A stretch of DNA of 64,000 nucleotides from a bacterium (lineage in GTDB: Bacteria; Orphanbacterota; Orphanbacteria; Orphanbacterales; Orphanbacteraceae): NCBI GenBank assembly GCA_025782575.1, contig JALGYY010000017.1, forward strand, positions 547,892 to 611,891, in the 5' to 3' direction. The stretch's first letter is position 1; each line of letters begins with the position of its first letter. Positions 8,769 through 16,846 of the stretch are shown piece by piece. Position numbers and translations under genes: made by a program. The notes under the pieces are model-generated. The model saw only the letters and a program-made list of their open reading frames with translations, did not search any database and was not told the origin of the DNA.

Positions 8769-8797
8769 CTAGGTCCGAATCCCTGCGCCTCTCACCG
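8769..8797 (+). other. tRNA 3'-end-like sequence (possible old attachment-site remnant)
   Basis: The stretch contains GGTCCGAATCC, close to a tRNA T-arm (GGTTCGAATCC), followed by a seven-base acceptor-like CGCCTCT and CACCG. Only the inner and outer T-stem pairs can form, and no matching 5' tRNA half precedes it on this strand, so it is not a functional tRNA. Its acceptor does not match the tRNA-Ser 5' half at 9079-9119. It may be a decayed attachment site from another insertion. Confidence 0.25.
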
Positions 8798-8980
8798 ATA
8801 TTTCGCAAGGGGGCAGAGAGCCACCTTCCCTATTATCATCTCCTTTTCTCGTTGATCAAGAATCTGAGGACCGGCTTTTTGCTGGCTGGCTCTCGTGCTC
8901 AAGCTTCACTTGCTACGGTTTTGCTACGGAAACAAACCGAAAACTACTCCCGCTCCTGTAACAAACCGAACCAAAAAGAA

Positions 8981-9011
8981 TCGCCCCAACAGGGGTAACT
9001 CATTGGGGCGA
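8981..9011 (-). terminator. Rho-independent terminator-like hairpin
   Basis: Nine-base arms TCGCCCCAA and TTGGGGCGA are perfectly complementary with a 13-base loop. On the minus strand the stem is followed by TTCTTTTT, the arrangement of an intrinsic terminator. It lies downstream of the tRNA-Ser promoter on the minus strand, so it would end transcripts entering the island from that promoter. It has a weaker match as a plus-strand terminator for the DAC-like gene. Confidence 0.55.
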
Positions 9012-9078
9012 AACCTAATACATTGAAAAACAACCACATCGGTGGATAGCGACTAACTTAAGTAAATAAGCTATCAGG

Positions 9079-9119
9079 ATTTTCAAGACCGCCGCCTTAA
9101 ACCACTCGGCCATCCCTCC
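9079..9119 (-). pseudogene. tRNA-Ser(UGA) 5' half, interrupted at the anticodon arm
   Basis: Reading leftwards from 9119, the sequence matches a class II tRNA-Ser: acceptor GGAGGGA, TG, D-arm GCCGAGTGGTTTAAGGC, then GCGGT-CTTGAAA-A with a UGA anticodon. Complementarity to the 5' anticodon stem is lost after about position 39-40, and no variable arm, T-arm or TCCCTCC acceptor follows within the next 100 bases. The break falls where tyrosine recombinases often cross over in tRNA genes, so this is best read as the host side of the island junction. The 3' half would lie outside the window if the element is intact. Confidence 0.75.
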
Positions 9120-9121
9120 GT

Positions 9122-9160
9122 GGATGGTTAAGCTACTCGGTGGCAGGCGGTTCGGTCAAC
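9122..9160 (-). promoter_or_regulatory. tRNA-Ser promoter (copy 1 of a duplicated promoter)
   Basis: On the minus strand, -35 TTGACC (9154-9159) and -10 TAGCTT (9130-9135) are separated by 18 bases, and transcription would begin within a few bases of the tRNA 5' end at 9119. A related 39-base segment, 34 of 39 identical, occurs in the same orientation at 14511-14549. Confidence 0.65.
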
Positions 9161-9197
9161 CACAAGTTGGGCCGAAGTGATTTTCCATCAAGCTTTT

Positions 9198-12100
9198 TCA
9201 CCTCACGAGCACCACTCTCTTCGTCTCCGAGAATACTCCGGCGTCCATCTTCAGGAAGTAGATCCCCGAGGCGAGACGATCCAGGCTGGAAGCGCTGAGA
9301 CTTCGCACATGCGTTCCGGGTCCGGCAGAACCGCTCATGAGTGTCGCCACCCGTCGCCCGCCTATGTTGTAGAGTTCGACAGACACGTCACCACCTGAAC
9401 GTGGCACATCGAATGCGATTTCGATCCCGCGACTGACTCTTATCGGCGCCGGTCCAATGATGCGAAGCGCAAAACGGGCGGGGTACGAACCTGAAGCGGT
9501 TGCTGAAACAATCTGGCTGATCGCTTCGACAGAACCGTCAGGCAGGGTCACCTCGATCCTGTACCAATACTCGATTTCGGGAATCACACCCTCGTCGATC
9601 CACGAAAATGTATGGGGATGGGAAGGAGCATTGTTAGAAATCAAATCAGGATTCACCTGATCGAACTGTCCCGATTCAACAGCTCTCAAGATATTGAACC
9701 CGACATACTCATCGCTTGAGCTGACAATCCATCGGACCTCGATCTGTTCTTTTCCTGCTATGGCGTTCAGACCCTGTAAACCACTCACGGCCGTTGAAAA
9801 CGTGTCGCCCACACTGATACCATTAACAATCAGATAATCCTCGACTTCGCCGAATAGCGCACCCCCCTTCTCTTCGTTGTTGGCGCGATTTGTTTCATCG
9901 GCCTCTTTGACACCGAGGTCCAGCGTCTCTGACTCATCTTCCCCGTACGCGAGCCGGAACCGCATGCTGAACCGAGGGGATATCTGCGGAGGTGCCTGGA
10001 CGGAATAGTTGATCGTCTCTGTCTCCTTGCCGAACGAATCGGTGAACGATTCGCTATCCTCATGCACGCCGTTCCCATTCTCATCATCGAATGTTTCACC
10101 GAGGGTATAGAATCCATCCGGCCCCCAGTTGACCGGATTCCGAACATCGTCAATGATTTTCTCTGCCGGTTCCCAGATGCTGTTCCCATTCCAATCCGCC
10201 CAGCCGGACAAGAACAACCGGTGATCGAATCCCGGTCCGCCTTCTCCATACCGCGGCATGAGATCCCCCTCATCCTCCGGGTCGCTGACCGACGATTCGT
10301 CATCACCCGGCTCAATGATGAATCCTCCATACGCGCCGATAGAGGCAGTTGCTGTCACTTCGATGTCTATCGTAGACCCCGCAGTAATCGGTGGAATGTA
10401 GACACCGTTGTCTTTGCGGTCCGTCTGCTCGGGGAAGAGATTGGGATCCCCATCGGCGTCTGATCCGGGCGGGTTTCGATCATTCGCGTCAATCTCCCTG
10501 GTTGCACCCCCTTGTGTATCATCGTCACTGCCGAGCCACTCCTTCGTAGCCAGAAGATGGCGCGCCCCATCGTTCGCTAAGCACGTAGGGTAGGTGTTCG
10601 GGAGAGGGGCTATCCCATCACTACAGGAAGCGTCAGCCGCATCGCCAAAATCCGTACCAATCAGATAGTCCTCCACCTCGCCGTAACGCGCCGCCCCATA
10701 CATGTATCCACGCTTCTGCCCGAAGGTCTGAATATCGTTTGGAGCTACATTCTCTTTACGAAGCGAACGGAGCGACCGGAAATGAGGGCGGGGATCATTT
10801 CTTCCCACATTCTCCCCATAGTCGAGGCGTGCACGAGCCCATAGCTTTCCCTTCCCAACTGTACCGACCGGAATTGCGCTCTCGAATTCTGCACTGTTGC
10901 CATCCAGGCCGCTGAATAACTGGACTGTTGTTGCCCCACCCTCTCCCGGATCCACAATTTCCCAGAAGGTCACACCGTCGCCCCTGGGGTTTATCTGAAG
11001 ACCGTCGATCACATGCTCCTTGTTCTCTTCTTTCCAGACTCCGTCCGTATCCCAGTCGATCCATAGATTTACCCAGAGTGATTTGTCCTTGTCAGCGGCG
11101 TAACGCCTGTTTTCCACGTCAAAGACACCGATTGAAAACTGCACTTTGCCCGGAGTTCCCGTCTTGTATGTAAGCGGAAAGAGAACGAAACCATCATCCC
11201 TGCCGTCACGGTTATGAAACTTGCCTGGTACGCGATTGGTCTTTCCGTCCACATCGACCCGGGCATCCCCCCCGCTCGTTTCATGCTCGGCGTTATGTTC
11301 CGCCGTTACCGATTCCAGATTCCCCTTGTTCAGACGACCGAACCACTCGAGAGCACTGTTCTGATGGCGAGCTCCGTTCTCGCTCAGTTTTGTCGGTCCG
11401 ATATCTGCATCACCATAGTCAGGCACGACAACTTGATAGACAAAGTCGTCAAATGTAACACCCGATACCTTCCCCGTTCGCATCTCCGCGGTTGTTAGTA
11501 CCAGATTGAAGAACGGCTTGTGTTTTTCCCCGGGAGCCCCGCGCACTTTGAGGCTGAGTGTCCGTGGCTTGCCATTCTTGTAGATATCCTTTCGTTCGAT
11601 GGAGAATGTTGTCATGTACTGGCCCCGATTGTCAACGCGAGTTCCGACAGCCACAATGCCGAGCGTCGGGTCCTCCTCGACAATCTTCTTGTCTGTATCA
11701 TCGATTGAGCCGTCCGACTTGTTGTGCACACCTCGCTCGATTCGATTGCTTGAGCGGACCCCTTTATAGGTGGAAACCTCGACTCCCGTCGGGAGGTTAT
11801 CCCCCGAATCGGAAAGCTTCACTCCATCGACGTAAACATCAGCGAGTTTCTCGCTGGTGGCGATTTCGAAACCGTACCACTTCGTATTTGAATCGGTGAT
11901 AATCTTGAGGCTCTTGAACGTAGCGTCATCTCCCGTGGCAGGCCGGCCGTGCTGGGCGGAGAGCCCGCCATTGGCAACTGAGAGTATCGCCTTCCATACG
12001 TGGATACGGCCGTAACCGAAACGATCGTCCGGACCGTCGCCCGCATTGTTGTTCAAACGAGGTGCATTGGGGGAGGAGGTCCCCAGATCATCGGCAGTCC

Positions 12101-14249
12101 CCTTGATCCACTCAACCACCTGGAGACGGCGTTTCCGAAGGGCGTCCCCGGCAGCGGGAACACCGCGCAGCCACTCGTCGAGATAGATCAACTCGCCAGC
12201 CAGGCCGGCTACCTGAGGGGCAGCCCAGGAACTCCCCCCGCCCGTGGCTCGCATCTTGCCCCCCCGCTTTACTACGGTCATACGCAACCCACCATTGGCA
12301 CAGACCGCAATCCTCTCTCCCTTGGAGGATTTGTCCCAAACCTGTTCGGGCCCGAGCGGTCCGTCGCCCGAGGCATAATAGTCGGGGATATCGGTAGCCG
12401 CGACGTTCATCAAAAGGGGGTAAACAGGGGTGACCGCCCCTCGCTTGTCCGTGAGCGCCTGAGGTTCTTGTTCCCCGGACAGAAAACTAGGGGAGTTGCC
12501 GCCCGCCAGAATAAGGATCTGGCCCTGCTCCATCAGTTTCTTGAATCGGGGAACATAGTCCTTTGACTCATCTTTTGCGGTCGTATGATCGACATGCTTA
12601 CCAAAAGTTGACGATATGTTGATCACCTTGATCTTCTTGTGACGGGTGATCATATCCCGCAAGGCTTCCATGTAACTCTTCTGTCCCCTTGATTTGTAGG
12701 GAATAACTCTCAAATTCGGCCCCGTCCCAAGAATCTGCGCTCCATTGCCCGCAGCGAGGAGAGCAACATTGGTTCCATGAGCCCTCTTCTTTTTCTCGTC
12801 TTTCAGGTCCTCGATCGGCTTTCTGTCCTCATTCTTCTTTGGAGGACCTTTGGTTATCTTCCCCCCCCTCGCCTCGATTCCGTGAAAGGAATGCCCGTCA
12901 CCGTCCGTCGAACCGAGACGACTGAGAGGGAGATCGTTTAAGGTTCTGTTTTCCGCTGCGGTCGCCTTGCCGTTACCAAATCCCGCATCGAGAATGGCCA
13001 GTATCGGAATGGTCGGTTCCACTTCCCCGGCGTGCGTGACGTTTGTAATGATGTAATCTCTAAGTCGGTGACCGGCAAATGTCTGATAAAAGAAGTGGCG
13101 CCAGATGAGATCAAGCTCATCAACATGAACACTGCCCGACACGGTTCCATCATGGTCAAAGCCCCCTTTGTCGCTGTCAAATCCGTCGTTGGTCGTACCC
13201 AGGCCATATCTCGGGTACGCTCCGCCGGAGATCAGACGTTGAGGCAACTTCTCCGTTGTCGTTGCATTATTCTCCGCCAGGTGTGATACCGATGCGTAGG
13301 TCACCGCCGGATCCGCCTCCAGAATGGGCGAAAGCAGAACCGGCGTCTCCGGCCTCCGGTATGTGTCGGTAATGACGGAAAGCAAAGGAGGGGAGAGAGT
13401 AAGATCCTGAAAGTAACCGACCGGCACGAGCTGGCTGGTCTCGAGCAGCTGCTGAACCACCGCTTCAGAAGTGAGTGTGTCGAAACCAATCTCAAGGAAG
13501 CTCAGGTCATAGAGGAGTCCACCAGCGGGGTCGACTACGGTCGATGTGTCATCCGGATTGAACTCGCCTCCCAGCCCGATAGTGGTTGCATCGTAGTTCA
13601 CCATGGTCCCGGAGAACGAAATGCTGTCGTTCACGATTCCCACAAGAGTGTTCACACTGAGGGGAGCTGAGATCGAGGCGGTCGCCGACGGCGGGAGTCC
13701 GGATAAGACAAAGCTTCCCGAGAGGTCGGCAGCCGACAAAGCGCCGCTGGACGTCAGAAAGACCTGAAAAGTATTGATCGAGGGGATCGCACCGTCGAGT
13801 GTGATTGTGATCTGTGGCAAAAGAGTCCTGATCACTGAATAATCGAGTGGCTGAATTCCCGCGTTCCCGACCACTTCCATGGAGTTCACATAGCCGGGAT
13901 CCGCAGTGACCGTGAGAATCGGACCTATGACGCTTCCAAGCGAATCCACTGTTAGTTCCACTGCACCGGTCACCGCCCCTACCGGCACCAGGGCGACGAT
14001 GACATTGTGCGATGTCGGGCGAAGGAGCTCGCAAGGTTGTCCGCCGACAGAGACCAGGTTTTTCGTGGGCGTGACCGAAAATCCGCTCCCTTCAATAACA
14101 AAGGGCATGCCGGGCCCGGCCGAAAGTGGGGTGACCTGGTTGATAATTGGCGCTGCGGCTACGTTGGAAGCAAGATGGCACGAAATCAATGCCAAAGCAA
14201 TCAAGATTGCGGATGTAGTACGCGGCACATAGCATTGAAACGATTGCAC
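9198..14249 (-). CDS. Giant secreted subtilisin-like protease with IPT, GEVED and FlgD/T9SS-like C-terminal domains
   Basis: 1683 residues from GTG 14249 behind GAGGAGG. Signal peptide about 1-33. An IPT/TIG-type Ig domain follows (about 34-115; VTPLSAGPGMPFVIEGSGF). The S8 catalytic set is visible: Asp421 (AILDAGFG), His491 (HGTNVALLAAGNG), Asn585 (LAGGNS) and Ser674 in GGSSWAAPQVAG. Downstream are repeated beta modules with GEVEDY signatures (ARYGEVEDYLIG and LFGEVEDYLIV) and Asp-rich loops suggesting calcium (DWDTDGVW, DWNGNSIWEP), then a fibronectin-like segment. The C-terminal ~80 residues (VELYNIGGRRVATLMSG ... LASGIYFLKMD) form a FlgD/T9SS-like sorting sandwich. It is likely exported and surface-bound or released; substrate unknown. 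It lies between the two copies of the tRNA-type promoter. Confidence 0.85.
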   Translation of the reverse strand: MQSFQCYVPRTTSAILIALALISCHLASNVAAAPIINQVTPLSAGPGMPFVIEGSGFSVTPTKNLVSVGGQPCELLRPTSHNVIVALVPVGAVTGAVELTVDSLGSVIGPILTVTADPGYVNSMEVVGNAGIQPLDYSVIRTLLPQITITLDGAIPSINTFQVFLTSSGALSAADLSGSFVLSGLPPSATASISAPLSVNTLVGIVNDSISFSGTMVNYDATTIGLGGEFNPDDTSTVVDPAGGLLYDLSFLEIGFDTLTSEAVVQQLLETSQLVPVGYFQDLTLSPPLLSVITDTYRRPETPVLLSPILEADPAVTYASVSHLAENNATTTEKLPQRLISGGAYPRYGLGTTNDGFDSDKGGFDHDGTVSGSVHVDELDLIWRHFFYQTFAGHRLRDYIITNVTHAGEVEPTIPILAILDAGFGNGKATAAENRTLNDLPLSRLGSTDGDGHSFHGIEARGGKITKGPPKKNEDRKPIEDLKDEKKKRAHGTNVALLAAGNGAQILGTGPNLRVIPYKSRGQKSYMEALRDMITRHKKIKVINISSTFGKHVDHTTAKDESKDYVPRFKKLMEQGQILILAGGNSPSFLSGEQEPQALTDKRGAVTPVYPLLMNVAATDIPDYYASGDGPLGPEQVWDKSSKGERIAVCANGGLRMTVVKRGGKMRATGGGSSWAAPQVAGLAGELIYLDEWLRGVPAAGDALRKRRLQVVEWIKGTADDLGTSSPNAPRLNNNAGDGPDDRFGYGRIHVWKAILSVANGGLSAQHGRPATGDDATFKSLKIITDSNTKWYGFEIATSEKLADVYVDGVKLSDSGDNLPTGVEVSTYKGVRSSNRIERGVHNKSDGSIDDTDKKIVEEDPTLGIVAVGTRVDNRGQYMTTFSIERKDIYKNGKPRTLSLKVRGAPGEKHKPFFNLVLTTAEMRTGKVSGVTFDDFVYQVVVPDYGDADIGPTKLSENGARHQNSALEWFGRLNKGNLESVTAEHNAEHETSGGDARVDVDGKTNRVPGKFHNRDGRDDGFVLFPLTYKTGTPGKVQFSIGVFDVENRRYAADKDKSLWVNLWIDWDTDGVWKEENKEHVIDGLQINPRGDGVTFWEIVDPGEGGATTVQLFSGLDGNSAEFESAIPVGTVGKGKLWARARLDYGENVGRNDPRPHFRSLRSLRKENVAPNDIQTFGQKRGYMYGAARYGEVEDYLIGTDFGDAADASCSDGIAPLPNTYPTCLANDGARHLLATKEWLGSDDDTQGGATREIDANDRNPPGSDADGDPNLFPEQTDRKDNGVYIPPITAGSTIDIEVTATASIGAYGGFIIEPGDDESSVSDPEDEGDLMPRYGEGGPGFDHRLFLSGWADWNGNSIWEPAEKIIDDVRNPVNWGPDGFYTLGETFDDENGNGVHEDSESFTDSFGKETETINYSVQAPPQISPRFSMRFRLAYGEDESETLDLGVKEADETNRANNEEKGGALFGEVEDYLIVNGISVGDTFSTAVSGLQGLNAIAGKEQIEVRWIVSSSDEYVGFNILRAVESGQFDQVNPDLISNNAPSHPHTFSWIDEGVIPEIEYWYRIEVTLPDGSVEAISQIVSATASGSYPARFALRIIGPAPIRVSRGIEIAFDVPRSGGDVSVELYNIGGRRVATLMSGSAGPGTHVRSLSASSLDRLASGIYFLKMDAGVFSETKRVVLVR

Positions 14250-14433
14250 TACGCCTCCTCTGAATAAGGACGACGGATTGTACGAACATTTCCGGGGACA
14301 GTAAATCTATCTCGCGCAGGGAAGATCCTACCACATTCTTCTTTATGTATCTACATAATAGCGCTAGTGATCTGACTCTGAATTTTTGGCGCTTGCGTTG
14401 AGCAATACTCTAGGTGGCTATTTGTCAGATCTA

Positions 14434-14505
14434 TCAACGGCTCGCTTCAAACTGCCGAAACAGCTCGTCAAACAATTCCGGTACAATCGCCATCCGTTCC
14501 GGCGC
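14434..14505 (-). pseudogene. Relic of an aminotransferase 3' end
   Basis: Translating the minus strand gives PERMAIVPELFDELFRQFEA followed by SR and a stop. The functional aminotransferase at 30028-31338 ends PDRMAIVPELFTELFKQFER then GR and a stop. The match covers only the last ~24 codons and ends abruptly where a tRNA-type promoter copy begins. No upstream aminotransferase coding remains. It is a truncated paralogue or a copy left by a rearrangement. The sequence is well diverged at third positions, so the event is not recent. Confidence 0.7.
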
Positions 14506-14510
14506 TCCTC

Positions 14511-14549
14511 GGATAGTTAAGCTACTCGGTGACAGGCGGTTGTGTCAAT
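14511..14549 (-). promoter_or_regulatory. Duplicate of the tRNA-Ser promoter, with consensus -35
   Basis: TTGACA (14543-14548) and TAGCTT (14519-14524) are 18 bases apart on the minus strand, matching 34 of 39 bases of the tRNA-Ser promoter at 9122-9160. No tRNA follows; transcription would start near 14512 and enter the aminotransferase relic, then the leader of the giant protease gene at 14249. It may therefore now serve that gene. The about 185 bases between relic and protease gene (14250-14433) show nothing else. Confidence 0.55.
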
Positions 14550-14667
14550 CTTATTGAACCCACATTCATACATGAACTGTTTTCTGGCACGGAGTTTCCT
14601 GGATGGCCTGTCCTGCCGGCCGGAAAGCTTCCTGACTGCGCTACCTGTCCCGGCACCCGATTCTTGG

Positions 14668-14673
14668 TATAAT
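14668..14673 (+). promoter_or_regulatory. Consensus -10 element for the GT2 gene
   Basis: TATAAT, preceded by TTCTTGG, lies about 40 bases before the ATG at 14713. No good -35 is visible 16-18 bases upstream (CTGTCC is the best), so the promoter may depend on an activator or on an unknown sigma preference. Expected start of transcription is near 14680. Confidence 0.4.
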
Positions 14674-14712
14674 GAACAGGCCGAAAGAATCCCGCAACCA
14701 GCCGGAGCACAC

Positions 14713-15525
14713 ATGAAAACGGACAAATCAGACGTCACGGCCGTCGTTCCGACGATGGGCGAGAAGACCCTTCAGCAAAGCATCGACAGCCTTGAGGGAC
14801 AGTCTGTCAAACCGGCGGACATCGTCGTCGTCCGAAATGTCTCCCCGTTTGTCGAAGCAATGAACCGTGGAGTCAGCCAGGTCAATACGCCGTTCCTGAT
14901 TCAGTGCGATGCCGATATGATACTCGATCCGGATTGTATCGAGACATTGCGGAAGCACATGGATGATGCTACCGGCGTCGCAATCGGTTACCTCGATGAC
15001 AGATTGCTCGGGGTAATCCAGGCTGTGAAAATGTACCGGACCGAGTGCCTGATGAAAGTCCCGTTCGAGGACAGCGTGACATCCGATTCAGATCGCATCA
15101 TGGGCATGAGAAAGGAAGGGATCGAAATCGCCTTCGCGCGCAGGGGGCAATCATTCAACGGGCACGATCCCGACGTGCTTGGCTGTCACCGGCCGAATTA
15201 CGACGATCCCGTCTATACATACGGTAAATTCAATGTTATGGGTTCGGCCGTACGTAATCGGAATTCCTGGGCGGAATTCGAGGGAGTTCTGGAAGCGCTG
15301 AAGAAGAGTGCCCATCCGATGGCGAACCTGGCGCTCACCTCCTTCTGTCATGGTGTTTTCGAAGAGAGAAAGGAATGCGGCCACAAGCCCTATGAAGAGA
15401 CGTCCGATTATAGATTCATCAACGAATTTTCCAAGCAGACCAATTCATTGAACCGGATTTTCGCGATCACGAAGCTCCCCGGGTTCGATCCCGCAAGCGA
15501 ACTCGCCAGGCTTTACTCGAAGTAG
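14713..15525 (+). CDS. GT2-type glycosyltransferase (GT-A fold)
   Basis: 270 residues from ATG 14713 (GGAG upstream); the frame is open further upstream, but that extension would overlap the -10 element and is not protein-like. The start MKTDKSDVTAVVPTMGEKTL is the nucleotide-binding strand of family 2 enzymes. FLIQCDADMILDPDCIETLR (about residues 59-78) supplies the DxD metal motif. The C-terminal part is mixed alpha/beta, without a membrane segment, so a cytoplasmic transferase acting on a nucleotide sugar is expected. The acceptor is unknown. It is followed after 7 bases by the propeller-like gene, implying co-transcription, and sits at the head of the polysaccharide neighbourhood. Confidence 0.75.
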   Translation: MKTDKSDVTAVVPTMGEKTLQQSIDSLEGQSVKPADIVVVRNVSPFVEAMNRGVSQVNTPFLIQCDADMILDPDCIETLRKHMDDATGVAIGYLDDRLLGVIQAVKMYRTECLMKVPFEDSVTSDSDRIMGMRKEGIEIAFARRGQSFNGHDPDVLGCHRPNYDDPVYTYGKFNVMGSAVRNRNSWAEFEGVLEALKKSAHPMANLALTSFCHGVFEERKECGHKPYEETSDYRFINEFSKQTNSLNRIFAITKLPGFDPASELARLYSK

Positions 15526-15532
15526 CCCGGAC

Positions 15533-16834
15533 GTGAATCCCCCCAAAGCACGGCTCATCAGTTTCGAGGACATCATGCCGGAGGGCGCGCTTCTAAACGA
15601 GTGCGCAGGAGGCCTCGGTATCGACCACCGGCAACGGATCTATTTCGCCGCCCAGAACCACTGCAAACCGAATGACACCGCCATCTTTCGATTCGATACA
15701 CGGTCCGGTTCGAAGGAGTTTCTCGGTACATTGCGAGGGATCACCGCGGAGGAGGGAAATCTCGGCCCCGTTGAGCATTGGCCGCGGGAGGAGTCGATCG
15801 CGAAGATTCACGTTCCGTTCATCGAGCACGCCGGGAAGATGTACTTCGCCTCCCACGATTTCACGGATATTTACCAGTCGTATGGTGACACGATCGATGA
15901 CCTCGGAAACCACCGGGGCGCCCATATTTATGCTCTTGACCTCACGACGGACGTTTTTGCGGATATCAGCAAGGAGAATGAAGGTGGTGTTGCAATTCCC
16001 CATCAGTCAATTGTCGCCATGGACGTTCTCGAGGAAGATAACAAGCTTGCCTGTCTGACTTTCCCATACGGCGATGTTTTGGTACACGACCCTGCCACAG
16101 GAACGACTGAGGCCCATGAGGGATCTCCCGAATTCCGCGAGGATCGGACCGTGAACGTCGCTCGCAAGATCATCGCCCGGAATGGCAAGGTGTTTTTCTC
16201 CTACGACAAGCGGGAGTTCAGACAGCGAGAGCTTGACGTAGCAACGGGAGAATTCACTGAGACAAGAAAGCCGAACGTGCTTCGGAACGGGTTTGTCGCA
16301 GGCACTGCATCGACGCGGGATCGCTCGACTGTTTACCTTGTCGATCTGACCGGCAATCTCTACGCCTTTCGAGCAGAGGATGAATACCTCGAGGACCTCG
16401 GCCCACTGCTCCCGGAAGATGATCTGGTGCAGGGCCGATCCGTCACGACTGTACACGGGTTGATCCTCTCCCGCGACGAATCGAAAATCTACACAATGCC
16501 GTCGTTGATCGCGACCCAATCCAGGTTCGCCCGTTCCGCCATGCGATTGCTTACGAAGATTTCGCCCCGCCTGAAAGAAGTACTGAAGGTCCTCCGCTTG
16601 CGATTCCGTCAGTCGCTCTCAGCGCAAACAGATGGGAGGAGCAACGCAGGCACGCGCCTCTACCAATATGAAATCGGAACGGGGAATAGAACACTAGTCG
16701 CCCGGTTCCCCTCAATTCTGGAAGGCGCGTGGGTAACCGGCACCGGGGTGATCGATGACCGGGGGCGTCTCTACTTCTGCTATCACACTCGTATGGCGAA
16801 CAGCGCTCGGTTGATTCAGATCTCCGGACTCTGA
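15533..16834 (+). CDS. Beta-propeller-like protein co-transcribed with GT2
   Basis: 433 residues, starting at GTG 15533, 7 bases after the glycosyltransferase stop. The chain repeats four-strand blades of the type found in SMP-30/YncE-like propellers: GGLGIDHRQRIYFAAQNH, then IFRFDTRSGSKEFLGTL, GKMYFASHDF, YALDLTTDVFADIS, VLVHDPATGTTEAH, GKVFFSYDKREF, TVYLVDLTGNLYAF and a closing GVIDDRGRLYFCYH. No signal peptide or membrane segment is visible, so it appears cytoplasmic, or exported by an unseen route. Enzymatic function is unknown; tight linkage to the transferase suggests a role with the same glycan. A basic segment at about 335-370 (RFARSAMRLLTKISPRLKEV) interrupts the blades. Confidence 0.6.
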   Translation: MNPPKARLISFEDIMPEGALLNECAGGLGIDHRQRIYFAAQNHCKPNDTAIFRFDTRSGSKEFLGTLRGITAEEGNLGPVEHWPREESIAKIHVPFIEHAGKMYFASHDFTDIYQSYGDTIDDLGNHRGAHIYALDLTTDVFADISKENEGGVAIPHQSIVAMDVLEEDNKLACLTFPYGDVLVHDPATGTTEAHEGSPEFREDRTVNVARKIIARNGKVFFSYDKREFRQRELDVATGEFTETRKPNVLRNGFVAGTASTRDRSTVYLVDLTGNLYAFRAEDEYLEDLGPLLPEDDLVQGRSVTTVHGLILSRDESKIYTMPSLIATQSRFARSAMRLLTKISPRLKEVLKVLRLRFRQSLSAQTDGRSNAGTRLYQYEIGTGNRTLVARFPSILEGAWVTGTGVIDDRGRLYFCYHTRMANSARLIQISGL

Positions 16835-16846
16835 TCCCCGCTCGCC

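Larger units (their letters stand above)
8583..9078. other. Non-coding right end of the island
   Basis: About 500 bases with no credible gene. It contains a two-copy 20-bp tandem repeat (8651-8690), a tRNA T-arm/acceptor-like stretch (8769-8797), a doubled TTGCTACGG motif near 8911-8930, a minus-strand terminator-like hairpin (8981-9011), and then the junction into the tRNA-Ser fragment. This clutter of repeats beside a broken tRNA is typical of an element end. Confidence 0.5.

Noticed and set aside
8769-8797. Complete tRNA on the plus strand
   Set aside because: Only a T-arm-like stretch is visible; the T-stem has mismatches and there is no 5' half, D-arm or anticodon arm.
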